This document shows positions 7,530-14,028 of a stretch of DNA of 24,900 bases, in pieces. The notes below the pieces were generated by a model. That model was not told the origin of the DNA and searched no databases. It saw only the letters and a program-made list of their open reading frames with translations. This stretch comes from JADFRG01 sp964590515 (GTDB taxonomy: Bacteria > Chloroflexota > Anaerolineae > Anaerolineales > E44-bin32), in assembly GCA_964590515.1 (NCBI GenBank), contig CAZPZD010000036.1, forward strand, positions 1-24,900, written 5' to 3'. Every line of letters begins with the position of its first letter. Within the stretch, counting starts at the first letter, position 1. A program made the translations under genes and the position numbers.

Positions 7530-7907
7530 CTATTCCACTCTTAGGTCTTGGAAGATGGCCGTGTCCACCGTGTAGCAGGGTACGGCCGAGTACACCCCGG
7601 TGTCCAGGGCGACCATAAACCGCAGTTCTCCGCCTTCTGAGACCCAGGCGAAGTCTTCGATCGTATCGGTGTCGGGATTGAAGAGCCCCTCTTCTTGCAG
7701 ACGCTCCAAGAACAGCACTGCGTTCACTCGAGGATCGCTGACTCGATAGGTCGCGGCACACTCAGGCGCCTTTTCCTTCTCGATGATCCCCTTGGCCAGC
7801 AAAGCCGCGCCGCCCACGAAGGCAACCAGCGCGAAGTTCCAGAAAGCGAGGGTGGCCGCCTCACCGAGCGGGAAGTTCTCCCACCAATTGCGCATTCTGG
7901 TTTTCAT
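7530..7907 (-). CDS. Small single-pass membrane protein of unknown function
   Basis: A 125-residue protein I do not recognise. A short basic, aromatic N-terminus (MKTRMRNWWENFPLG) precedes one transmembrane segment (residues about 16-40). After KGIIEKEKAPEC comes a soluble domain of about 75 residues with two cysteines (50 and 111). It has a beta-rich pattern late in the sequence (GELRFMVALDTGVYSAVPCYTVDTAIFQDLRVE), which could be an extracytoplasmic domain closed by one disulfide. The ATG at 7907 is 69 nt after the radC stop, on the same strand, and a strong terminator follows its stop, so it probably shares radC's transcript. A weak TAGGAT hexamer in the gap could be its own -10. Nothing links it functionally to RadC. 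Confidence 0.75.
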   Translation of the reverse strand: MKTRMRNWWENFPLGEAATLAFWNFALVAFVGGAALLAKGIIEKEKAPECAATYRVSDPRVNAVLFLERLQEEGLFNPDTDTIEDFAWVSEGGELRFMVALDTGVYSAVPCYTVDTAIFQDLRVE

Positions 7908-7976
7908 CGTCAGCCCATTCGGCGTCTTTGGTTTTCATCCTATCATTTAAGGCTTGGCTCCGAGCTTACAGCACCC

Positions 7977-8693
7977 TTACAGCTGTCCAAAGCCGAGGCC
8001 CTTCGCTTTGAGCGAGACGAAGCGGCCTTGTCCGATGATCAAGTGATCCAGGACTTCGATATCCAACAGCTTGCCGGCTTCCACGATGGCGCGGGTGACC
8101 GCGATATCCTCGGGGCTCGGGGACGGATCGCCGCTGGGATGATTATGGACCACGATAATCGCTGCGGCGTTGTCGCGAACCGCGTCGCGGAACACTTCGC
8201 TGATCCGGATCAGAGAAGTGTTCAGCGAGCCGTGGTACACCTCAACGACCCGCAGCAGTTGATTGCGGGTATCAAGGAGCAAGACCTTGAGATGCTCCTG
8301 GTCGAGGGCGCTCAGCTCGTACATCAGCAGCTCGGCCGCCTGCTCGGGTGATTGGATCGCGGGGCGCTGCTCCGGTTTCCATGCCGCCAGGCGCCTCCCC
8401 AGCTCGATGGCGGCCTTGATCTGAGCCGCCTTAGCGTCTCCGATTCCTCGACTCGCCACCAACTCCGCGTAGTTTGCATCGTGCAGGCCGGCCAGACCGT
8501 GGAACTTCATCAGGAGCTCTTGGGCCAGCTGAACAGAGTTGAGGCCGGCCACCCCGGTTCTGAGCAGAATGGCGAGCAGCTCGGCGTTGTGTAGGACCGA
8601 GGCCCCCTGATCCCGCAGCCGTTCGCGCGGCCGGTCCGCTGGACCGAGGTCGGTAATCCGGTGTAGTGCGTAGGCCTTGCCCGTTTCTGTCAT
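7977..8693 (-). CDS. radC: RadC family JAMM-domain protein
   Basis: A 238-residue protein of standard RadC length. The N-terminal half carries a helix-hairpin-helix-like region (LVASRGIGDAKAAQIKAAIELGRR, residues 78-101). The C-terminal JAMM/MPN domain has the metal-binding VVHNHPSGDPSPSPED, with His183, His185 and Asp196 as ligands, plus Glu166 upstream as the likely catalytic acid. JAMM domains are typically metallo-isopeptidases; the biochemical role of RadC is unsettled and the old DNA-repair assignment is doubtful. The ATG at 8693 is preceded by GGGAGG 7 nt upstream. A -10-like TATACA on the reverse strand (8742-8737) overlaps the TATAAT of the divergent zinc-ribbon gene. Confidence 0.92.
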   Translation of the reverse strand: MTETGKAYALHRITDLGPADRPRERLRDQGASVLHNAELLAILLRTGVAGLNSVQLAQELLMKFHGLAGLHDANYAELVASRGIGDAKAAQIKAAIELGRRLAAWKPEQRPAIQSPEQAAELLMYELSALDQEHLKVLLLDTRNQLLRVVEVYHGSLNTSLIRISEVFRDAVRDNAAAIIVVHNHPSGDPSPSPEDIAVTRAIVEAGKLLDIEVLDHLIIGQGRFVSLKAKGLGFGQL

Positions 8694-8736
8694 TCTCCAG
8701 CCTCCCTCGGCCTAAGACCTGGATTGTGCATCCCAC

Positions 8737-8744
8737 TGTATAAT
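8737..8744 (+). promoter_or_regulatory. -10 box of the zinc-ribbon gene, possibly bidirectional with radC
   Basis: TATAAT at 8739-8744, preceded by TG, lies 23 nt before the GTG start at 8768. Read on the other strand the same bases give TATACA (8742-8737), which is placed to start a transcript towards radC with a leader of about 37 nt that contains GGGAGG. One short AT-rich patch may therefore serve both genes. No -35 box is obvious on either side. Confidence 0.5.
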
Positions 8745-8767
8745 CACCCAGACCCCACTGGGCCCTC

Positions 8768-9238
8768 GTGAATCTAAGCTCCGCAACCACTGCATTTCAG
8801 TACCTGACCGCCTTGTTTGGGGCGTTCCTGGCTGCGCTTTGGCTGAGTTTGATCTTCTGGACCTACCGCGATATCCGTTCCAGAACGCACGACACCCTGG
8901 TGCAAATCCTGGCTGCCCTGACGACTGGGGTCATGGGCCCCTTCGGCCTGTTCATCTACCTGATCCTGCGACCATCCCAGACGATCGATCAGGCCTACCA
9001 GCACACCCTGGAAGAGGAAGCGCTCTTGACGGAGATTGAAGATCAGCCGATCTGCCCGGGATGTGGAAATCGAACCCGGGCCGATTGGCAGCTCTGCCCG
9101 AACTGCCACACCCACTTGCGGAAAGGCTGTGAGCACTGTGGCCGGCTGCTGGAACTTTCCTGGCAGATCTGCCCTTACTGCGGAACACCCGTTCCCGGCG
9201 TACGGGCCGAGGTGGGGCTGGACCCCGGAGCTAGTTAG
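8768..9238 (+). CDS. Membrane-anchored double zinc-ribbon protein
   Basis: A 156-residue protein with two predicted transmembrane helices (about 10-32 and 45-68) followed by a cytoplasmic-type double zinc ribbon. The four Cys pairs are CPGC (96-99), CPNC (110-113), CEHC (121-124) and CPYC (135-138), the classic layout of two ribbons. Short double zinc ribbons usually mediate protein contacts rather than catalysis; the partner is unknown. The basic loop between the helices (YRDIRSRTHD) and the acidic stretch at 80-92 (LEEEALLTEIED) are the only other notable parts. The start is GTG without a Shine-Dalgarno, about 16 nt after the predicted transcription start. Its stop codon lies inside the end of the convergent enolase gene: the two coding regions share 8 bp (9231-9238). 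Confidence 0.85.
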   Translation: MNLSSATTAFQYLTALFGAFLAALWLSLIFWTYRDIRSRTHDTLVQILAALTTGVMGPFGLFIYLILRPSQTIDQAYQHTLEEEALLTEIEDQPICPGCGNRTRADWQLCPNCHTHLRKGCEHCGRLLELSWQICPYCGTPVPGVRAEVGLDPGAS

Positions 9239-10535
9239 TTCGTCTTGGCCACGGCTGCTTCAGCGCCGCCCTTCCGGCATATTTCGCAGCGGAACCCAAC
9301 TCGTGCTCAATCCAAAGCAGTCGGTTGTACTTGGCCACCCGGTCGGAGCGGGCCGGCGCACCCGCCTTGATCTGCGGAATCGACAATCCCACACACAGGT
9401 CGGCGATCGTCGAGTCCTCGGTCTCGCCCGAGCGATGGGAGGCCACGGTCGCCCATCCAGCGTCCCGGCAAAGTCGGACCGCCTCCATGGCTTCGCTGAG
9501 CGTCCCAATCTGATTTACTTTGACCAAGAGCGCGTTGCAGGCTCGTTCAGCAATCGCGATGCGCACGCGGGCTGGGTTGGTAACCAGCAGATCGTCCCCG
9601 ACCAGCTGGATCTGGTCCCCCAGCTCCCGCGACAGTGCTTTCCAGCCTTCCCAATCATCCTGAGCCAGACCGTCTTCCAGTGACACAATGGGATATTGCC
9701 TAACCCAGTTGGCCCAGTATTCCACCATCCCCTGCGAGTCGAGCTCCTTTCCCTCTCGACGCAAGCGGTAAGTTCCCTCGCTGTAGAACTCCGAAGCAGC
9801 CGGATCCAGCGCCAGGCCCACTTGCTCGCCGGCCCGGTAACCGGCCTGCTCTACGGCCTCCAGGATCACCTCGACCGCCTCGACATTGGCTTTCAGAGCC
9901 GGGGCGTAGCCTCCCTCGTCCCCGACCAGCACGGCAAACCCTTTCCGCTTCAGCACCGCCCTGAGGGCGTGGTAGATCTCGACTCCCCACTGCAACGCCT
10001 CAGAGAAGGTCGGCGCGCCCAGCGGCATGATCATGAATTCCTGGGCATCGGTGGTCTGCCAGCCGGTGTGCGCCCCGCCATTGAGAATGTTGAGCATCGG
10101 GACCGGCAAGCTGACCGCCTGTTCACCCCCTAATGATCGGAAAAGTGACCAGCCGCGGCCCGCGGCGACTGCCTTGGCGGCGGCCAGACTGACGGCCAGG
10201 ATCGCATTCGCGCCAAGCCTGGCCTTGTTCGGCGTCCCATCCAACTCAATCAGCACGTGATCGAGCGCTTGTTGATCCTCCGCAGCCAATCCGATGAGCC
10301 GTTCGGCAATCTCCTCCCGGATGTGTTGAACCGCTTTCCGGACACCCTTCCCTAGGTAGCGATTCGGGTCTCCGTCACGCAGCTCTAGCGCCTCGTGAAG
10401 TCCGGTCGAGGCCCCGGAGGGAACTAGGGCCTCGCCCCAACTCCCGCTGCGCAAGGTAACTCGGGCTGCGACCGTGGGGTTGCCCCGCGAGTCGAGCAGT
10501 TCCAACGCGTCAACTCCAGCAATGCGCATGTCCAT
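9231..10535 (-). CDS. eno: Enolase (phosphopyruvate hydratase)
   Basis: A 434-residue enolase converting 2-phosphoglycerate to phosphoenolpyruvate in glycolysis. All hallmark motifs are present: SGASTGLHEALELRDGD (40-56), NGGAHTGWQTTDAQEFM (152-168), GDEGGYAP (205-212) with catalytic Glu207, the Mg ligands Asp244, Glu287 (SLEDG) and Asp314 (GDDLLVTN), catalytic Lys339 (LLVKVNQIG) and SHRSGETED (366-374). Length is normal for bacterial enolase. Two ATGs, 10535 and 10529, are possible; I kept the first because a TATAAT box ends 10 nt before it, giving a leaderless or nearly leaderless mRNA. The gene stands alone. Its last codons overlap the end of the convergent zinc-ribbon gene. Confidence 0.97.
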   Translation of the reverse strand: MDMRIAGVDALELLDSRGNPTVAARVTLRSGSWGEALVPSGASTGLHEALELRDGDPNRYLGKGVRKAVQHIREEIAERLIGLAAEDQQALDHVLIELDGTPNKARLGANAILAVSLAAAKAVAAGRGWSLFRSLGGEQAVSLPVPMLNILNGGAHTGWQTTDAQEFMIMPLGAPTFSEALQWGVEIYHALRAVLKRKGFAVLVGDEGGYAPALKANVEAVEVILEAVEQAGYRAGEQVGLALDPAASEFYSEGTYRLRREGKELDSQGMVEYWANWVRQYPIVSLEDGLAQDDWEGWKALSRELGDQIQLVGDDLLVTNPARVRIAIAERACNALLVKVNQIGTLSEAMEAVRLCRDAGWATVASHRSGETEDSTIADLCVGLSIPQIKAGAPARSDRVAKYNRLLWIEHELGSAAKYAGRAALKQPWPRRTN

Positions 10536-10545
10536 AGGTTAGCGG

Positions 10546-10551
10546 ATTATA
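10546..10551 (-). promoter_or_regulatory. -10 promoter of enolase (TATAAT)
   Basis: A perfect TATAAT on the reverse strand (10551 down to 10546) lies 10 nt before the first ATG of enolase (10535). The expected transcription start is within about 0-4 nt of the ATG. No good -35 is seen. It is about 48 bp from the oppositely oriented promoter of the cysteine desulfurase. Confidence 0.6.
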
Positions 10552-10598
10552 ACCAGCACGGAGGGGCAACCCAGGCGAAGAGCCGCGAATCATGGAAA

Positions 10599-10607
10599 TG
10601 TTACAAT
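10599..10607 (+). promoter_or_regulatory. Extended -10 promoter of the desulfurase-mnmA operon (TGTTACAAT)
   Basis: TG-T-TACAAT, with the hexamer at 10602-10607, ends 6 nt before the ATG at 10614. This is the tightest promoter-to-start spacing in the window together with the M23 gene, and it predicts a leaderless transcript for the operon. Confidence 0.6.
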
Positions 10608-10613
10608 CGCCAA

Positions 10614-11786
10614 ATGCGGCGGAAACCGATCTATCTCGACTATGCGGCGACCACCCCGCTTGATCCGCGGGCCAGAGCGCGCATGCTGCCTTTCTTCGAG
10701 GAGGCCTTCGGCAATCCCTCCTCAGTCCACTCCTGGGGTCAGCAGGCGGAGGCGGCCCTGGAGCAATCTCGGGCACGGATTGCTGCCAACCTGGGCTGCG
10801 CCACCGATGAACTTGTGTTTACCAGCGGCGGATCCGAAAGCGATAACCTTGCGCTTCGAGGGGCAGCCTTCGCCGCGCGGCAAGCACGGGCCGCCAACCA
10901 CCTCCTGATCAGCCCGGTCGAGCATCCCGCGGTGCTCGAAACCGCCAGGCAACTGCAGAAGCTGCACGGTTTCGAGTTGGAATTCCTTCCGGTGGACGGG
11001 TTCGGCCGGGTGGAGCCTGGAGATCTCGCCGAGCGATTGAGACCCAACACCGCTGTCGTTTCGGTGATCTACGGCAACAACGAGATCGGTTCGGTCAACC
11101 CGATCCCCGAGCTCGGGATCCTCTGCCGGCAGCAGGGTATCCCGTTTCACACCGACGCGCTGCAGGCCGTCGCCCAGCTCGAGTTGCAGATCGATGACCT
11201 CTCCGTGGACTTGCTCTCGATTGGCGCCCACAAGTTTTACGGTCCAAAGGGGGTCGGCGCGCTCTATATCCGAAGAGCAACTCCGATGATTCCAATCCAG
11301 ACCGGAGGCTCCCATGAGCGCGGCTGGCGAGCTGGTACTTCCAATGTCCCACTGATTGTCGGGATGTCGGAGGCCCTTGAGGTCGTGTCGGAACGGCGCG
11401 CGACGGATGTACAGGATTTCGGGAAGCTGAGGGACAGGATCATTGACTCCGTATTGGGCAGTCTTCCTGGTGCCCGGCTGACCGGCCATCCGACCGAACG
11501 TCTCCCGAACCACACTTCGTTTGTTTTCGAGGGCGTGGACGGCAATCAGCTGTTGGCCGCCCTTGACCTGGCAGGGTACGCTTGCTCATCGGCCTCCGCT
11601 TGCAAAACCGGAGAACCGGAGCCCTCCGAAGTCCTGCTCGCCATCGGACTCGACCCTAGGCTCGCAACCAGTTCCCTTCGAGTCACCGTGGGACGGCAGA
11701 CCACTTCCGTGGAGGTGGAGGCCTTTCTGACCAGCCTACCGGAAACGATCTCCCGATTGCGGGCAGTCGAACCGGCTCTCCCATGA
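10614..11786 (+). CDS. iscS: Cysteine desulfurase (IscS/NifS type)
   Basis: A 390-residue PLP enzyme that removes sulfur from cysteine to give alanine and an enzyme persulfide. Motifs in order: DYAATTPLDP (9-18), GNPSSVHSWG (33-42), TSGGSESDNLA (70-80), EHPAV (103-107) with His104 stacking on PLP, YGNNEIGSVNP (153-163), HTDA with Asp181, SIGAHKFYGPKG (202-213) with the PLP lysine Lys207, and CSSASACKTGEPEPSEVL (324-341), in which Cys330 aligns with the catalytic cysteine. Its end overlaps the mnmA start (ATGA, 11783-11786), so sulfur from this enzyme most likely feeds MnmA for tRNA 2-thiouridine. The iscS symbol is by family; a dedicated tRNA-thiolation paralogue is equally possible. No Fe-S scaffold gene is nearby. 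Confidence 0.93.
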   Translation: MRRKPIYLDYAATTPLDPRARARMLPFFEEAFGNPSSVHSWGQQAEAALEQSRARIAANLGCATDELVFTSGGSESDNLALRGAAFAARQARAANHLLISPVEHPAVLETARQLQKLHGFELEFLPVDGFGRVEPGDLAERLRPNTAVVSVIYGNNEIGSVNPIPELGILCRQQGIPFHTDALQAVAQLELQIDDLSVDLLSIGAHKFYGPKGVGALYIRRATPMIPIQTGGSHERGWRAGTSNVPLIVGMSEALEVVSERRATDVQDFGKLRDRIIDSVLGSLPGARLTGHPTERLPNHTSFVFEGVDGNQLLAALDLAGYACSSASACKTGEPEPSEVLLAIGLDPRLATSSLRVTVGRQTTSVEVEAFLTSLPETISRLRAVEPALP

Positions 11787-12853
11787 GCTCGCCGCGTACG
11801 ATCGCCGTGGCGATGAGCGGCGGTGTAGACAGCTCCATGGCTGCCGCGCTGCTGGTTGAGCAGGGTGAGCAGGTGTTCGGCCTCATGCTGCGCTTGTGGG
11901 ACTCTCACCCGGACCGCCCCAATCGTTGCTGCTCGCCCCGCGATATGGCCAACGCACGGATGGTCGCCGCGCAGTTGGAGATCCCCTTCTACGTATTGGA
12001 CGTGCGGGAACCCTTCCGCCAGGCCGTGGTTGAGCCGTTCATTGCGGGATACCTGGAGGGGATCACCCCCAACCCGTGCATGGCCTGCAATCGACAGATC
12101 CGGTGGGGACACCTCCTACGGCATGCTCGCCAGCTTGGGGCAACCCACTTGGCCACCGGACACTATGCCCGGATCCAGGGATCGGAAAGTCAATACCGCC
12201 TCTACCGCTCGCGGGATCGAATGAAGGATCAGTCCTATGTGCTCAGCGTGCTGGGACAGGCGGATCTAAGTCTGTCGCGCTTCCCCCTTGGCGATCTTAC
12301 GAAAGAACACGTTCGAGAGGCTGCAACAAGAATCCGGTTGCCGGTGGCTGATCGTCCGGATAGTCAAGACCTCTGCTTCCTGGGCGGCGCCGACTACCGT
12401 GAGTTTCTGAGAGACAGCGGGGGAGCCTCCTGGGAATCTGGGCCGATCCTAGACCAAGCAGGAACGCCGCTCGGCACCCATCAAGGGCTGCCTGCGTACA
12501 CGATCGGCCAGCGGAAGGGCATCGGGGTCTCTGCCGCCGTGCCGTTCTATGTGGTCGCGAAAGATAAGGCCCGCAACGCGCTCGTTGTCGGCCCGCGGGC
12601 GGCGCTCGCCCGGAGTTCTTTTCGGGTGGACCGCCTACAGTGGGTGGCCGGCAGGCCTCCCGAAGTGGGGACTTCGCTAATGGTGCAGGTCCGATATCGG
12701 TCCTCCGCGGTCCCGGCTCGGCTGCAACTCAATGGCACACCGGCCGGTGCGGTGGTGGAGCTGGAGCAGCCGCTGCTGCAAATCACCCCAGGTCAAGCCG
12801 CGGTGTTCTACTCCGGGGAGGAGTGCCTCGGCGGCGGGGTCATTATCCAGTGA
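11783..12853 (+). CDS. mnmA: tRNA-specific 2-thiouridylase MnmA
   Basis: A 356-residue ATP-dependent enzyme that thiolates U34 of tRNA-Lys, -Glu and -Gln. The PP-loop AMSGGVDSS (10-18) binds ATP. Cys102 in NPCMACNRQIRWGH (97-110) and Cys198 in DSQDLCFLG (193-201) match the two catalytic cysteines. GHYARI, KDQSYVLSVL and GQRKGIGVS (242-250) are further family signatures, followed by the C-terminal beta-barrel. The length is typical. The start overlaps the desulfurase stop (ATGA) and the stop overlaps the next gene's GTG (GTGA, 12850-12853), so all three genes are likely translationally coupled. Confidence 0.96.
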   Translation: MSSPRTIAVAMSGGVDSSMAAALLVEQGEQVFGLMLRLWDSHPDRPNRCCSPRDMANARMVAAQLEIPFYVLDVREPFRQAVVEPFIAGYLEGITPNPCMACNRQIRWGHLLRHARQLGATHLATGHYARIQGSESQYRLYRSRDRMKDQSYVLSVLGQADLSLSRFPLGDLTKEHVREAATRIRLPVADRPDSQDLCFLGGADYREFLRDSGGASWESGPILDQAGTPLGTHQGLPAYTIGQRKGIGVSAAVPFYVVAKDKARNALVVGPRAALARSSFRVDRLQWVAGRPPEVGTSLMVQVRYRSSAVPARLQLNGTPAGAVVELEQPLLQITPGQAAVFYSGEECLGGGVIIQ

Positions 12854-13155
12854 CCGTCCCGGGCCTCTACTTTGCCCTCCTGATTTCCACCGGCCTCGGA
12901 CTTATCTTCCATTTCGTCCGAGGCGGCGGGCTGGCTCGCTTGGCGCTCTACCTGGTAACTGCCTGGGTGGCATTCCTTGCCGGGCACATGGTGGCGGAGC
13001 TGATCGACTGGCATCTTTTCAGGGTCGGCCCGCTCAACTTGTTCGCGGCGGTTCTGGCTGCTCTGCTTGGGTTGCTAATCGCTTCACTATTGGCCGGGCC
13101 GGAGCGTGGCCGCCGTACTGCTGGACGGGATCGGAAGGCAGGTCCGCCAGGCTAG
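12850..13155 (+). CDS. Small hydrophobic membrane protein of unknown function
   Basis: A 101-residue protein with about three transmembrane helices (roughly 5-20, 27-48 and 55-80) and a basic, Arg-rich tail (GPERGRRTAGRDRKAG). The frame is open further upstream inside mnmA, but the GTG at 12850 overlapping the mnmA stop as GTGA is the natural start, and the hydrophobic protein begins right there (MTVPGLYFALLISTGLG). I do not recognise the family. Position alone places it in the desulfurase-mnmA operon; a role in thiolation is not implied. A new promoter follows its stop directly. Confidence 0.72.
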   Translation: MTVPGLYFALLISTGLGLIFHFVRGGGLARLALYLVTAWVAFLAGHMVAELIDWHLFRVGPLNLFAAVLAALLGLLIASLLAGPERGRRTAGRDRKAGPPG

Positions 13156-13157
13156 TG

Positions 13158-13166
13158 TGCTACAAT
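13158..13166 (+). promoter_or_regulatory. Extended -10 promoter of the ytxG-like/ytxH pair (TGCTACAAT)
   Basis: TG-C-TACAAT, with the hexamer at 13161-13166, ends 10 nt before the ATG at 13177 and begins 3 nt after the previous stop codon. It predicts a leaderless or very short-leader mRNA and makes the membrane-protein pair a separate unit from the mnmA operon. Confidence 0.6.
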
Positions 13167-13176
13167 TAATAGTTCG

Positions 13177-13599
13177 ATGGCGCTGACCGAATCGGCAAGT
13201 ACCCCATCCAGCCGGCGCAAGCAAACTCTCTATATCGCCGCGGGTGGATTGGTATTTCTGGCCCTCGTCGTGGGGCTGGTGTTGGCCGTGAGCGCGATGG
13301 TGCGCAACCCGCAGGGTACGGAGACGATCCGAGATATCGTGATTATCTTCGTGGCAGCCGAAACCCTGTTGATCGGGGTGGCCCTGATCTTGCTGCTGAT
13401 CCAACTCGCCCGGCTGACCGCCCTGCTTCAGAATGAGATTCGGCCGTTGCTGGAATCGACAAACGAGACGGTGGCGACTCTGCGAGGTACGAGCGAATTC
13501 TTGAGCCAGAAGATGGTCGCACCAGTGATCAAAGCCAACAGTTCTGTGGCCGCGGTCCGCAGAGCCATAGGGCTTTTTCGGGCCGGCCGCGCCAAGTAG
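13177..13599 (+). CDS. Two-TM membrane protein, YtxG/DUF948-like
   Basis: A 140-residue protein with a short polar N-terminus, two transmembrane helices (about 18-41 and 53-80) and an amphipathic helical tail (LLQNEIRPLLESTNETVATLRGTSEFLSQK, then VIKANSSVAAVRRAI). The second helix plus tail resembles DUF948/YtxG proteins, and the gene lies 23 nt upstream of a YtxH protein, the same order as ytxG-ytxH in Bacillus, where the operon is stress induced. The DUF948 match is judged by eye, so the assignment is moderate. No enzymatic residues are visible. Confidence 0.78.
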   Translation: MALTESASTPSSRRKQTLYIAAGGLVFLALVVGLVLAVSAMVRNPQGTETIRDIVIIFVAAETLLIGVALILLLIQLARLTALLQNEIRPLLESTNETVATLRGTSEFLSQKMVAPVIKANSSVAAVRRAIGLFRAGRAK

Positions 13600-13622
13600 A
13601 ATCGGAAACGGAGGGATGACGG

Positions 13623-13958
13623 ATGGCAGATCGAGATGATTTCGGAGCCTTCTTCTCAGGCTTCCTGATTGGCGGAATCGTTGGGGCCGCGGTCGCTTTG
13701 CTGCTTGCCCCCCAATCCGGTGAACAGACCCGGACCTTGATTCGTGAGAAAGGCATCGAGCTGCGCGATCAAGTTGAATTGACTGCCTCGGATGCACGGG
13801 CGAAGGCCGAGCGGATCGCCGAAGAGGCCCGCTCCCGGGCAGCAGACTTGCAGCAGCGGGGCCAGGTCGTCCTTGAAGAGCAGAAGACCCGAATCGAGCA
13901 GGCGATCGAGCGGGGCAAGAAGGCCGCTCAGCCTAAGCGAGTCGAGACCGAGAGTTAG
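13623..13958 (+). CDS. YtxH domain-containing protein
   Basis: A 111-residue protein with one glycine-rich transmembrane helix, FFSGFLIGGIVGAAVALLLAPQSGEQTR (residues about 10-37), the YtxH family signature of a GxxxG-type helix ending in LLAPxSG. It is followed by a long charged helix (38-105: EKGIELRDQVELTASDARAKAERIAEEARSRAADL) that probably forms a coiled coil. The ATG at 13623 has GGAGGG 7 nt upstream. Family members are associated with envelope or general stress, without a known biochemical activity. A perfect hairpin terminator follows. Confidence 0.88.
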   Translation: MADRDDFGAFFSGFLIGGIVGAAVALLLAPQSGEQTRTLIREKGIELRDQVELTASDARAKAERIAEEARSRAADLQQRGQVVLEEQKTRIEQAIERGKKAAQPKRVETES

Positions 13959-13989
13959 TTCTCAGACGGATTGAGGTTCTCGAATAAGC

Positions 13990-14017
13990 AAACAGCCCCG
14001 GCTCTCCGGGGCTGTTT
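13990..14017. terminator. Bidirectional intrinsic terminator between ytxH and nnr
   Basis: AAACAGCCCCGG (13990-14001), loop CTCT, CCGGGGCTGTTT (14006-14017) forms a perfect 12-bp stem with a 4-nt loop. It lies 31 nt after the ytxH stop and 11 nt after the nnr stop on the opposite strand. The A/T ends give a short U run in both directions, so it can serve both convergent genes. The U tract is brief (three, then TCTT), and the long GC stem compensates. Confidence 0.88.
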
Positions 14018-14028
14018 CTTACTTGGGG

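Noticed and set aside
7977..8693. RadC as a sign of a mobile or defence island
   Set aside because: The neighbours are housekeeping genes with no integrase, toxin or restriction genes, and radC here is full length and ordinary.
10722..11513. Open frame of about 263 codons on the minus strand opposite the cysteine desulfurase
   Set aside because: No motif and no promoter; the opposite strand encodes an unmistakable PLP enzyme.
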